Of a stretch of DNA of 48,491 nt, positions 1 to 10,009 are shown in pieces. This stretch comes from Nemertoderma westbladi (taxonomy: Eukaryota > Xenacoelomorpha > Nemertodermatida > Nemertodermatidae): the NCBI GenBank assembly GCA_032718475.1, contig JAUCBJ010003607.1, forward strand, positions 1 to 48,491, written 5' to 3'. The first letter of the stretch is position 1. The number at the start of each line of letters is the position of its first letter. The translations under genes were made by a program, and so were the position numbers. The notes below the pieces were generated by a model. The model was not told the DNA's origin. It saw only the letters and a list, made by a program, of their open reading frames with translations, and ran no database searches.

Positions 1-71
1 CTTGGTAGCGAGTTCCAAATCGGAACATTGCGATTACTTGGTAGCGAGTTCCAAATCGGAACATTGCGATT
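1..71. repeat. 36-bp direct duplication
   Basis: A 36-bp unit beginning CTTGGTAGCGAGTTCC occurs twice head to tail at the window edge, the second copy starting at 37. It may be the end of a longer tandem array cut by the window. Nothing coding is visible from here to about 1640; that stretch is AT-rich, with a short inverted pair around 285-410 sharing the words AAGGCACTTT and TGGCATTT. Confidence 0.7.
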
Positions 72-1644
72 GGAGAATGAATTTTGCACGGCGACGTTAC
101 CACAATTGCTTTGTATTAATTTATAAGGATGACCCCTCAGATAAGAAAGATGGCCTCCTAAACATATTAATAGATTAGCCTACTGTATTATCCATAATTT
201 ATAAACTGTACCGGTAGTTAAGTTATTGTGGATACGACGAAGTTCTAGAGGCTCTAGAGACGTGTGGCTAAGTCACACGAATAGTTCCCAAAAGGCACTT
301 TATTGGCCTTCTGGCATTTTCCAGGTACCTAAATAATTGCAACCAGCGTAAATGCCAGAGTGCTGTTGGGAAACTGTAGAATGATTCTAACAGTTCCCCA
401 AAGGCACTTTGGCATTTAGTTGAAATTCATTATTTGCTGAGATCCGGGTAATGAATTTTATCTTTTTTTTAAGAACACTTACTGTATAGTATAAGTGTAA
501 AGTGTGTAGGCCTATAATGTACTCATAACATGCAATAATACTTAATTGATTAAGTATTACTTAGTTTTTGTATGTTGTAGTTCAACATACTATTAATAAA
601 AATATACAGTATATTAGGCTACAATATTATAATATAGGCCTAATATAAAACAATGCTCTAACATTTATTATGAACAATATTCAATGGATAATAATATTAT
701 GTACCCTACTTGCTACTGGTAACGTCGAGATATATTTAGTCCAGTAAGTCGTTAATTAGTTTATTATTAATTATTATTCGCGTCAGTGTGGTGATATTAC
801 AGTATTAGTATTAGAATATGACTTGGTACATTTCTAAATTATACTGCGCAGAAGAAGAATTGTAATTTAATGTAAAACTAAAAGGACTTATAATTATTAT
901 TAATTCGAATAAATGCAAAATGGTACCATCCGATAAACTAAACTGTACTGGCGGGTGTTGGCTGTTGGGCTTGGGATGTCTAAGAGCGAAGTTATCATTC
1001 ACAGTATTGACTGAGTCTGTGTCTGATTAGTGCCTCCACCACATCATGCAGAATAAGGTGGATAGCAATAGCGTCTACCAGCTCTGCTAATTAGCTAACC
1101 TGCCTTTCCGTTTCCCTTCCCTGATCCTGACTCTCAAAATCTACCTACATTATATTTCATTGTAAGTACCGGTACTTATACGTGGTGTTAGGGTGCAATT
1201 ATTTTTTACTTCACGTTCACGTGCCGTAATAATAAATGAATACACATAATTTAAATTAATCGAGCGATAATGTTATTGTAGGGCCTAGGTATATAATACA
1301 AATTTAATATTAACAGTTTCATATTATAATCTGGAACGTTTTTTATAAAAGATTTACATCTCATTTCATATAACTTCCAGTCTTCTGACCCTTTTAAATT
1401 CTTCGTTTAATCTCATAATTAGCACGGTCTTTTTGAGACCAATTACATAAAGCAATATTTTTAATTCGGTGTATTTTAATGTACCTTAATTAATTATTAA
1501 CTCATATTTTAAACTACGTAATGTATGTAATCAATGTAATGTATCTTTTATGGGGGAAACCCCATCATCATATAATACTATAGTTAATTTGTCTACATAC
1601 CGTATGATATCTTTGTTCGGTTCTAAGTTATGGTGTAAATATAT

Positions 1645-1696
<52 letters not shown>
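1645..1696. repeat. (TAA)n microsatellite
   Basis: About 16 uninterrupted AAT/TAA triplets directly abut the 5' end of a truncated retrotransposon fragment that starts at 1697. The minus-strand reading frame through it is a poly-leucine artefact. The junction may mark the insertion point of the fragment. Confidence 0.9.
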
Positions 1697-1697
<1 letters not shown>

Positions 1698-2182
1698 GCT
1701 AACAGATGCACAGCTTTTACTAAATAAAGTGGAGAGGGCTGCTAAGGAGGTTGGATTGCATATAAATGCTACCAAGACCGCATTCATGACCCCTTTAATG
1801 TTGATGGAGACTTGACAAACATTGATAATAATCAACTAAGGAAGGTCGACGACTTCCAGTACCTTGGATCGGGGATAGAGAGTAGCAAAAAGGACATAGA
1901 AGTTAGGAAAGCAAATGCTTGGGTCGCTCTATCAAAAATGGATACCATCTGGAAATCATATCTCTCCAGGCACCTGAAGACTAAGTTCTTTCGAGCCACA
2001 GTGGAAAGTGTATTTTTATACGGGCAGACGGGGGTGAGACCTGGACACTCATATATAGATCAACTTGAAAGGGATTCTGAACTTGAGAGAAACGAAATTG
2101 CGACAACTATGGAGAATCGGGAAGCCTGGAAGGATCTCATTTCCACTGTCCGAGTTCGCTCGACCTAGTAGTAGTAGTAAAG
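1697..2182 (+). pseudogene. 3' fragment of a non-LTR retrotransposon (same family as 46496-47870)
   Basis: Nucleotides and translation match the 3' part of the retrotransposon at 47330-47870 closely, for example the words KVERAAKEVGLHIN and STVRVRST. It covers the end of the reverse transcriptase region and the C-terminal segment, and ends in the same (TAG)n tail after CGAGTTCGCTCGACC. It is 5'-truncated. A one-base difference near 1790 shifts the frame, and part of the C-terminal region is missing near 2020. At the codon after DDFQ this copy has Tyr where the 47.5-kb copy has a stop, so the two were mutated independently. Confidence 0.85.
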
Positions 2183-2811
2183 TACCAGTATCGCTGTTCG
2201 GACTCCAGTTTGTCAGTTTAGCCAAGGAAGGGTCTAGCCTTTACAAACGGATTCCATATAGCACTACCGTTCTCTAAAATAGGGCGAGCATAGACCTTGT
2301 AATTCAATAATAACGTTTCAAAATTATTAGTTGAAAAGCAACAGAATAAACAATTAATTACCTTATGACATTTCAGCATTTAGCAAATATGTTATATATA
2401 TATGAGTTTGAAAATAAAGCTTACTGTCTGTCTACCTCTAGCTCGACCCATATCACAGAACGGTGACACGTTATTAAGAACTTTGTTTAAACTATATTCA
2501 GCACCAATAATATTGGAATTACCTATGGCAAGCACATTGCATTTGTGAGTCGCCACATTTCAGCATTTAGTTGCGCTTGCCATGTAGGACCAGTTAGAAA
2601 AAGGATCTAAGTCACATTGTAAATAAAATTGTAGACTTTCACGTTCACTACTACACTTAAAAGAAGAGTAAAGTTTAGTAACATCGGCATATAAACGAGC
2701 ACTGGTAGACTGGTCAGCTGGTGTATAATTAGTCCCTACTTTGGGGACCGAACTTTTATATACCGATATAATAGGAATAGGCCTATAAGGGTACGGGTCG
2801 ATTCGCCACTC
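2183..2811. other. Intergenic, no feature recognised
   Basis: AT-rich sequence with no convincing ORF on either strand and no recognised repeat. It separates the truncated retrotransposon from the inverted-repeat element. Confidence 0.5.
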
Positions 2812-3636
2812 GACCTTTTCACCCCAAGTCGATTAGCCCCACGCCCACATTTTAGGGGCATATGGTTGTATGGACCTGGGGCGAATCGACTTGGACAGTT
2901 GACTGATTCGCCCCACCCTCCAAGTCCATTCGCCCCAGATGATATTATTGAATGTTTTACTAATATTCTTTGATATTAGATATTGTATTACTGTATTAGA
3001 CTACATATTACAATGATATTAGAAAGTGCAATATTGAAATCTTGTTACAAACACATTTTTTACCCTCGATTACGCATAATATTTTTTAGACCTTCAATCT
3101 ATCTGTCTATTGCAATAAATTACAGTAGAAATCTTGTTACCAACACTTTTGAACCTCGATTACGCGTAATATTTTCTGAAGATCTTATAATGTGAAACAA
3201 ATTGATAAGGTAAATCAAGCAAATCCAAATGTTGTTTCTGTCCTGCTGTCTACTTTCCTTTTAAGCTTCAACATATTGAATCACGTGACTCACATGCAAT
3301 AGTGGTAACTCTCATAGGCAACTCTTGTGGCCCAGCAAGGGTTCGAACCCGTGGGACCTAGAAGCATATATAATGAATTACATGTGAAACAAATTGATAT
3401 GGTAAACCTCTGGCAGTCTGGTTATCATCTGGTAGGCCTACTTCTGCACTCTACCTAAAAAGAATATTAGTAAAACATTCAATAATATCAGCTGGGGCGA
3501 ATGGACTTGGAAGGTGGGGCAGTGGGGCGAATCGGTCAACTGTCCATGTCGATTCGCCCCGACGCCCCAGGTCCATACAGCCATATGCCCCTATAATGTG
3601 GGACGAATCCACTTGGCACTTGGGGCGAAAAGGCCG
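2812..3636. mobile_element. Inverted-repeat (MITE-like) element with ~165-bp arms
   Basis: Arm 2812-2971 is an imperfect inverted copy of 3460-3636. Both carry repeated GGGGCGAAT or ATTCGCCCC words and the landmark GGGGCATATGG. The ~490-bp spacer has no ORF but repeats AAACAAATTGATA twice. No target duplication was resolved. The structure suggests a non-autonomous DNA element with long arms that could fold into a hairpin. Confidence 0.7.
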
Positions 3637-3649
3637 ACAAATATATTTT

Positions 3650-3675
3650 GGTTTCATGCATGACTGCATGAAACC
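3650..3675. repeat. Perfect 11-bp stem hairpin
   Basis: GGTTTCATGCA and its exact reverse complement TGCATGAAACC are separated by a TGAC loop. It lies just beyond the right arm of the preceding inverted-repeat element and may be part of that element's end or a separate folded site. Confidence 0.75.
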
Positions 3676-3832
3676 CACAGACTAAAGACTTTTAAGTTTC
3701 TGTCTTTAATGTAACATCGTTTTAGGATCCAATGTAACATAATTGAGGTTACGTTCGATTCATAAAAACTATGTTACATTCGATACTGATTACTGGATTA
3801 CGTTCGGTCTGTCTGTCTGTCACCCAAAATGG

Positions 3833-3985
3833 GTCCGACGAATTTGTACAAAAAAGTACAAAAAATTCAAAAGAATACAAAAGAGTACCGGTACAATAAA
3901 GTGCAAAAATAGTACAAAAGAGTGCAAAAATAGTACAAAAGAATACAAACGAGTAAGAAACGCTTGCAAAACGTGTATGCAAGTG
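3833..3985 (+). repeat. Left arm of an outer inverted repeat around the HECT transposon
   Basis: From GTCCGACGAAT through many GTACAAAA/GTGCAAAA words to GCAAGTGTAG, this arm is matched in inverse orientation by 10010-10316. It lies outside the 4307-9713 transposon, so the transposon inserted between the arms of a pre-existing inverted-repeat element. Without the insertion that element would be about 1.1 kb. Confidence 0.65.
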
Positions 3986-4299
3986 TAGTTCAAATCGTTT
4001 AGAGGGGCGCACACGATGTGCAAAATAAAACAAAGCATTGTCTGATTGTGGGGCGAGCCATGCATTGAGCGGGGGCTGATCTAGCTGTCTAGCAGTCAGA
4101 GAGTAGGCCCCTATCTACCTATTACAATACAATCTTATGAGTTTTAATGCAGCCCTTTGCGTTCAAAAAACGGCCCCAAGTGCAGAAGTGCCAAGCCCGC
4201 AAAATTGCAGAGGGAGAACTCCTGAACTCAATAAAGTTGCAGATTGAGGCGTACCGTACATACAGACATACATAGCCTACATAATGTAGCATACAGTCT

Positions 4300-4306
4300 A
4301 TCCTTC
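4300..4306. repeat. Target-site duplication, left (ATCCTTC)
   Basis: ATCCTTC immediately precedes the left terminus TACGGAAGCCCAC and recurs directly after the right terminus at 9714-9720. This fixes the boundaries of the transposon at 4307 and 9713. Confidence 0.85.
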
Positions 4307-4753
4307 TACGGAAGCCCACAGTGGCCACTAATCTTCACACATAAGAACTGCTCTCAATATGTGTGAGAGGTTGTCTTTGTGTGTGAGAGGTTGTCTTTGT
4401 GTGTGAGAGGTTGTCTTTGTGTGTGAGAGGTTGTCTTTGTGTGTGAGAGGTTGTCTTTGTGTGTGAGAGGTTGTCTTTGTGTGTGAGAGGTTGTCTTTGT
4501 GTGTGAGAGGTTGTATTTGTGTGTGAGAGGTTGTCTGTGTGTGAGAGAGGTTGTCTTGGTGTGTGAGAGGTTGTCTTTGTGTGTGAGAGGTTGTCTGTGT
4601 GTGAGAGGTTGTCTTTGTGTGTGAGAGGTTGTCTTTGTGTGAGAGGTTGTCTTTGTGTGTGAGAGGTTGTCTTTGAGTGAGAGGTTGACTTTGTGTGTGA
4701 GAGGTTGTCAGCTCCGCAATTCAACAATTATATTAAAAAATGCGCGAAATTTG
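4307..4753 (+). repeat. Left terminal inverted repeat with 20-bp tandem array
   Basis: The unique terminal ~50 bp is followed by about 17 copies of a 20-bp unit (GTGTGAGAGGTTGTCTTTGT) at about 4361-4709, some with small deletions. The right end (9366-9713) has the inverse. Subterminal tandem units of this kind are usually transposase-binding sites. The reading frames crossing the array are repeat artefacts. Confidence 0.85.
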
Positions 4754-4989
4754 CCTGTAGGCTTAGCACTTAGCTATAAATAGGCCTGTATGCTTACGGC
4801 TGTAGTAGTGCAGTAGTGCATACTGTAGTACTGCTGTCGTGTGGTTAACGCTGTAACGGTAGGCCTACTGCTGTGTGCTGTACTGTTGCTGTGTTGGTTG
4901 GTTGTAGTTCTACCTGTCTGTCGCCTGTTGGTTCGGTACCAATTCTTAAATTCGAACTGTATTTGTAAACACCGTCTTACAATGTCAGA

Positions 4990-7017
4990 ATGTTGTGTTC
5001 TAGATGCCACAGTGTTGTACCTATCGGATCCGTATTTTGTAACCTCTGTGGGGAATCGATTCAACGCGGCAGCGACGAGAGATTGACCACTCTGGAGGAG
5101 CCGCTAATGCGATTTCGGGAATTTCTATCAGAGAAGAAGAAAGGCCATCTTCAGCCGGTGCCGTCGTCCAGTCCAAAGCGCTCAAAAACGGATGCTGATG
5201 TGTCAGTGAATATCGGAGCCTGTGTTTATACCAACAATATTCGCATTTTAAAACAAGTCTGGTGGAAGACTATACAACTAACTATCTCTAAAAATGCAAA
5301 TTATGGTGAACTTCTCGAATTATCGATACGGAAATACCGAGCCCTTTATAAAGATGTATTTAAATCCTCCATTCCTGATGATAGATTAATGCTATTATAT
5401 ATGGACAAGACACCCGCAGATAAGTTGCCGATTGACAAGGGGGACTTTATATTAACAAAATATCAGACGGAAATTGGAAAACAGTTCCGGCGATTAACCT
5501 TTCTGCTTTGTGATAAAGCCGACTATGAACTCTCCTTAAACACTGAGGAAGGACAAACAGGAAGCGATACCGGTAGAGATGAGCGGAGTGGAAGTGAAAA
5601 TGATCCGAGTGGAAGCGATACCGGTAGAGGATGCGAGCTAAGACGAGACCATACAGCCGGGCAGCCTCCAGTTCCTACGGAGAGGAGTACACCTCAACTA
5701 GTTACTACAAATCATCCCAATGGAGGCCGGATTAGTGGAACTTCGCAGGTAGGTTGTCATCAACCCGACTTTCAAACAGATGAAATTTATGTTATTGATG
5801 ATGATGATGAAAATAGCAACGGTACCGGTAATCCTAATCATGGTATTAATATCAACCAATCAGATGAACCTGCTAAAGATTTTATAACTTTTAATAAAAA
5901 CTACTTTGAATTATCTCGTAGTGATATGGAGATTATTCAGAGCGCGGCTGTTGAGTATGATTATTATGTATTGGATGATAATGTCGAAATAGCATATAAT
6001 TATATTCGCGTTAGAAGGAGAAACCTGTTAAAAGATATGCTAAATAAGGTCGAGCATTTAAATCCCCGTGGCTACTTGAAAATTAGATTTATTGGCGAAC
6101 CTGGGGAAGATCAAGGTGGCCTCCGAAGGGATCTATTTGGCTCTATTATCACTAATCTACACTCGAGTGCTCTCTTTTTTATTTACGACGATTTGTTGGC
6201 GCCATCTTGTGCAGACATGTCTTTGGTTGTTAATGGGACTTTCAACAAACTTGGAAAGCTCATAGCAATGTCATTTTACCACGGTGAACAATCTTTTGGG
6301 ATCATGCATCCTGTCGTTAGTGCTTATATAGTTTATGGACAGTTTATCGATATATTAAGTATTATTAAAACTCATCCAACCTTGTCTGATGGAAACTTAA
6401 TGGACAAATATTTATCAGATAGTGTTCGTGATAGCTATGATGTTGGACTGATTCCACCAACTCTTGAAGCCTCTCTAGCAGAAAAGGAAAAGTTCATTTG
6501 CAATTTCTTGAAGGTTAAGTTAATACTACACAATAAGGCTGCTCTGGATTGTATCAAGGACGGAATTTTTGATTGCATGCCGAATGTTAGTAAATATATT
6601 CTATTCAAGTTCCTGTGTTCTTCGCCCACTGTCGACCTTGTCGATGTCTTTGACTCAGCTATTATCAATAACCGAACCGAAGTTGGTTCCAATAACCACA
6701 TGAGAGAGGAGGACGTTCTATTCTGGCTAGGAGAACTAATGGAAGATTTAGTTTCACAGGGTTACCTGGCTGATGGTGAATTACAAATGGATATTTCGAG
6801 CCTAAAGTGCTGGTTTTTTGGCTCACCGAGACCAACTAATATTCCAAAGCTAACAATTGAATTTAAGCATTGCCAACCAGCATGTAACTGCCGAATGACA
6901 TTTTCAACATGTGCATTTCAACTCTCGCTTCCGATTCATTTTAATTCAAAACACGATCTATGCAAAGGAATTGTTAGCGCCGTCCTAGAAAGTGGGGCAG
7001 CCTTCGGATTGATATAA
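4990..7017 (+). CDS. Transposon-borne HECT-type E3 ubiquitin ligase
   Basis: An intact 675-residue ORF. A zinc ribbon opens the protein (Cys3, Cys6, Cys17, Cys20). Residues ~75-175 form a folded-looking region of unknown family, possibly ubiquitin-like; ~185-295 are an acidic, Ser/Gly-rich linker with a DDDDE run. From ~297 to the end is a HECT domain like the G2E3 group: GEPGEDQGGLRRDLF near 370 is the N-lobe signature, and Cys641 in STCAFQLSLP is the expected catalytic thioester Cys, 34 residues from the C terminus as usual for HECT enzymes. The usual Phe after that Cys is Ala. HECT ligases take ubiquitin from an E2 and pass it to a substrate; the target here is unknown. The ATG at 4990 is chosen because the zinc-ribbon cysteines start at residue 3. 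No introns are evident. Confidence 0.85.
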   Translation: MLCSRCHSVVPIGSVFCNLCGESIQRGSDERLTTLEEPLMRFREFLSEKKKGHLQPVPSSSPKRSKTDADVSVNIGACVYTNNIRILKQVWWKTIQLTISKNANYGELLELSIRKYRALYKDVFKSSIPDDRLMLLYMDKTPADKLPIDKGDFILTKYQTEIGKQFRRLTFLLCDKADYELSLNTEEGQTGSDTGRDERSGSENDPSGSDTGRGCELRRDHTAGQPPVPTERSTPQLVTTNHPNGGRISGTSQVGCHQPDFQTDEIYVIDDDDENSNGTGNPNHGININQSDEPAKDFITFNKNYFELSRSDMEIIQSAAVEYDYYVLDDNVEIAYNYIRVRRRNLLKDMLNKVEHLNPRGYLKIRFIGEPGEDQGGLRRDLFGSIITNLHSSALFFIYDDLLAPSCADMSLVVNGTFNKLGKLIAMSFYHGEQSFGIMHPVVSAYIVYGQFIDILSIIKTHPTLSDGNLMDKYLSDSVRDSYDVGLIPPTLEASLAEKEKFICNFLKVKLILHNKAALDCIKDGIFDCMPNVSKYILFKFLCSSPTVDLVDVFDSAIINNRTEVGSNNHMREEDVLFWLGELMEDLVSQGYLADGELQMDISSLKCWFFGSPRPTNIPKLTIEFKHCQPACNCRMTFSTCAFQLSLPIHFNSKHDLCKGIVSAVLESGAAFGLI

Positions 7018-7100
7018 TGGTTGTTGTATTTAGTATTGTTTTAAATGGGGTATTGATGGTTTTAGTTGGATTTTAATAATTGTAGATATTGCCTCTTTTA

Positions 7101-7106
7101 AATAAA
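7101..7106 (+). terminator. Polyadenylation signal of the HECT gene
   Basis: AATAAA lies 84 bases beyond the stop codon of the HECT ORF in an AT-rich 3' region, consistent with a short 3' UTR. Confidence 0.6.
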
Positions 7107-7169
7107 AGTTCACTGTTGTTTTTTATTAATTATAATTTCAAATTTTTGTTTTTTTTATTTGAAAAACAA

Positions 7170-7893
7170 TGAGTTAATGCCGAAATTTCGGTTCCGGCCG
7201 GAACCGGAACCGGAATTACAATTGCCGGAATATTCCGACCGGAACTGGAATTTTCATAAACTAACCCCTTGGTATCATAGAATCCACGAAATAGTTAGGG
7301 TGGGGTCTAGCATTTTTTTTCTTTAAAACTTAGATTTAAATTTAAATAAAACTCATATTCAAATAGTTATCAAAAGAACAGTACAGCACATACAAAATAC
7401 AGCACGTAAAATCTAAATAATTACTCACCAACCACCACCAGCTGTATTTGACGGCTGCCTAGCAACCAGATTGCTATTTAAACTTCCAGTATGTACTGCT
7501 GTACTGTGTACTGCTTACCACTGCACTGCCATTCAGCCTGTTGGGTCCGAGTTTGCATTAGCCAGGAGAATGGAGATTGTTTTAGTTAATTGGATATGAA
7601 ATTAAACTATGTAACCTTTTATTTCAATTTATTGTTTTAAAAAAATGCTTATTTGTTAAAGTTTAAAAATAATAATTGTAATATCCAAAATTAATACTAT
7701 CAGCACGATTAATACTAAATACTATCAACTTAAATTAATACTATCAGCTCGTTTTGTAGAGGGTATAAAGGTATATTATTTAGAAGAAAAAAAAACGAAA
7801 ATTCCGGCATTCCGGCGCCGGAATCTCTGTAATTCCGGCCGGAATCGGTCAAAAACTGCCTAATTTCGGCCGGAACGGAATTCCGATACATCC
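7170..7893. mobile_element. Nested degenerate hAT-like MITE
   Basis: Two blocks rich in TTCCGGCCGGAA palindromes (about 7170-7250 and 7800-7893) face each other across ~550 bp without an ORF. The right end reads ATACATCCCTA, the inverse of a TAGGGATGT terminus typical of hAT-type elements. The left block lacks that terminal motif, so the element is truncated or eroded. It is inserted between the two convergent genes of the larger transposon. Confidence 0.55.
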
Positions 7894-7992
7894 CTAAATC
7901 TTGGGTGTAATCCCACCCCCCCCCCCTTTTTTTTTTACTATGGACTCAGATTCAGGTGGATAAACGGTACTGTGGTGGAGAGCGTGACTGTA

Positions 7993-7998
7993 TTTATT
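7993..7998 (-). terminator. Polyadenylation signal of the integrase gene
   Basis: TTTATT on the plus strand reads AATAAA on the minus strand, about 100 bases beyond the stop of the integrase ORF. Confidence 0.5.
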
Positions 7999-8097
7999 GA
8001 GGACCGCCAATGATTATTTTTATTATTAATTATCATAACATAATATAGTATTATATCATAAACTTAAAGCAAAAGAGCAACAAGGGTAGGTACCAAA

Positions 8098-9234
8098 TCA
8101 TTGGTAATGATTTGCTTTGATGAAATAGAATCGCTGCAGCGCTTCTTTGCAATTACTTGGAGTGGACCAACCGAGTGTTCGACTCAAGTAGCAGCAATAT
8201 TCTGTAACTGTGCTGACCTGAGATGGATAAACAAGTTCATCAGCTACAATAGCTATACTGCAATTGGGCACAGTGACACTGAGTCTATCTTGACCATTCC
8301 GGTCACCAGGGTTGAAATAATTGTAGATAGGTCTTCCATTAACCGTGTTACGATGGGACCTACGAATGTAATGTGTGTTCCAATGGTGAATAACATTGTC
8401 AAGTTCGGACTGAATCAGTTGCGAGAACGAGAACCACATTATATCGCATTGTGCCGAGTCTGATGGGTCGTAAACACCTACTTCAATTAAGTCTTTGAAG
8501 AAATTAATCCAGAAATTTCCCCAGGATCTGCGCAAGTAAGACCACCATCCCTCTATACGCTGGTTTCGATGAGAGCCGATGTATTGATGAGCATCAATGT
8601 TGTCATTGAAAAAAGCTTGTGTGGCAGCCATAATCCCATTTTCAGTTCCCTTCCTGGGACACCCATAAAGTTTTATAGTTTCTAAGAACAATGAGCAGAT
8701 AATGTTGGGATTATTGTTCGATCTTAGAACTCTGAGCCACATAATATATCGAGACCAGCCATCAATAGCACCGTGGATGGCAAAACCGTAGGGTTTCAGT
8801 TTATCGTGTCCATCCGCATGCCAAACAGCATTCGGCCCAATCGTAAAGTACTGCCGTCGCTGAAGGCGATGCCGTCGACGCAACTCAGTCGAGTTCGGAG
8901 ATAGAGTTCGTAATATCAGAGCTACATCTCTTCTCGGAATTTGGAACCCTTTAAGTTTAAGTTGATGCCATACACTTCTGTAGCCCCAGCACGAGGAAGA
9001 ACCTTGAGTTATTGTGGTTATCTCTCTTACAATTGTATCGAGATCGTAAGTATTCCCGGTATTCCGCCGAGAAAGTCCTAGATCGTGCAAGCGGCGGCGT
9101 AAAGTTCGCTTAGTCAAAATTATGCCGTGATTTCGAGAAATAATACTAATGAGTTCTTGATGAGTATGACCTTAGCGAAAGTAATAACTTAGAATGTTAT
9201 GGAGATCATTATTATTACTAGTTGGCATACTCAT
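8098..9234 (-). pseudogene. IS3-like integrase-core transposase, inactivated
   Basis: The open part (8098-9117, 339 residues) has an N-terminal helix-turn-helix-like segment (RTLRRRLHDLGLSRR), a CWGYRSVW motif shared with IS3-type proteins, and an RNase-H-fold integrase core. Asp102 in WHADGHDK and Glu189 in NQRIEGWW match catalytic residues 1 and 3 of the DDE set. The second Asp is missing: the segment reads GCPRKGTENG, about five residues shorter than the family pattern, which has an Arg-Thr-Asp between the Lys and the Gly. Upstream, the same frame continues to an ATG at 9234 but is cut by a TAA at 9172-9174. Two independent lesions make it non-functional. Members of this family are widespread in animal and fungal genomes as integrase core domain proteins. 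Confidence 0.8.
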
Positions 9235-9365
9235 TTTTCAGTACAAAGTACAGAATTACAGAATTATAAGTATGTTCACTAATACTGTATAATAGCAAGC
9301 CATACTGCTGTACTGCAGCCCTACAGGGCTAAATAAATACTGTCAATTCGCCTATGAATACAATT

Positions 9366-9713
9366 CAAATTTCGCGCCTATTTTGTGTTACCATGGAGTT
9401 GTGGAGCTGACAACCTCTCACACACAAAGACAACCTCTCACACAAAGACAACCTCTCACACACAAAGACAACCTCTCACACACAAAGTCAACCTCTCACA
9501 CAAAGACAACCTCTTACACATAATGGACAACCTCTCACACAAAGACAACCTCTCACACACAAAGACAACCTCTCACACATAATGGTCAACCTCTCACACA
9601 CAAAGACGACCTCTCACACATAAAGACAACTTCTCACACACAAAGACAACCTCTCACACATATTGAGAGCAGTTCTTATGTGTGAAGTTTAGTGGCCACT
9701 GTGGGCTTCCGTA
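9366..9713 (-). repeat. Right terminal inverted repeat with 20-bp tandem array
   Basis: Inverse of the left end: shared GCGCGAAATT and GAGCTGACAAC, then about 13 copies of the 20-bp unit (CACACAAAGACAACCTCT orientation) at about 9410-9662, then a unique terminus ending GGGCTTCCGTA. The array is shorter than the left one, so the arms are asymmetric in length. Confidence 0.85.
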
Positions 9714-9720
9714 ATCCTTC
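9714..9720. repeat. Target-site duplication, right (ATCCTTC)
   Basis: Exact match to 4300-4306, directly after the right terminus. Confidence 0.85.
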
Positions 9721-10009
9721 AGTATATGGGCTACTTTAAGACTATGACATAAATTTTGAGTTTCAGTTATAGGCTGATAGGAGTTTTATCTACCCACTGC
9801 ATAGTATTGCATTATATTGCAGTATTGTGTATTACATATTATACGAACTGTAGCCTATTTCTACTTGTAAGCCAGTCAAAATCTACATGAATCAAAGTTC
9901 TGTCAATCATTTCGTACTCACCACAGAACCAAGGCCGCTAGTGATTGACACTGTAGCGGCGCATATTTCGGTCCCATTGCATTTGCTTACAATTATTATA
10001 TTTATATAC

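Larger units (their letters stand above)
4307..9713. mobile_element. DNA transposon carrying a HECT E3 ligase and an IS3-like integrase
   Basis: A 5407-bp element bounded by terminal inverted repeats starting TACGGAAGCCCACAGTGGCC at both ends and flanked by the 7-bp duplication ATCCTTC. The arms continue through subterminal 20-bp tandem arrays and a shared GTTGTCAGCTCC to a common GCGCGAAATTTG near 4743 and 9366. Inside are an intact HECT ligase ORF (+, 4990-7017) and a broken integrase-fold transposase (-, 8098-9234), convergent, each with its own AATAAA signal. The transposase resembles the eukaryotic IS3-like (IS3EU-type) group; that superfamily assignment is from memory and is an inference, since I recall 6-bp duplications there and see 7 bp here. 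Confidence 0.85.

Noticed and set aside
1623-1835. 70-residue poly-leucine ORF
   Set aside because: Produced by the (TAA)n microsatellite.
3334-3352. tRNA-like B box (GGGTTCGAACCC)
   Set aside because: The word is nearly palindromic, no A box or cloverleaf could be built around it, and no SINE tail follows.
4335-4727. 130-residue minus-strand ORF of SHTKTT/RQPLT repeats
   Set aside because: It is a translation of the 20-bp terminal tandem array; all units are open by chance in several frames. The frame at 9385-9582 is the same artefact.
8101-8463. 120-residue plus-strand ORF
   Set aside because: Antisense shadow of the integrase pseudogene, with no recognisable motif.
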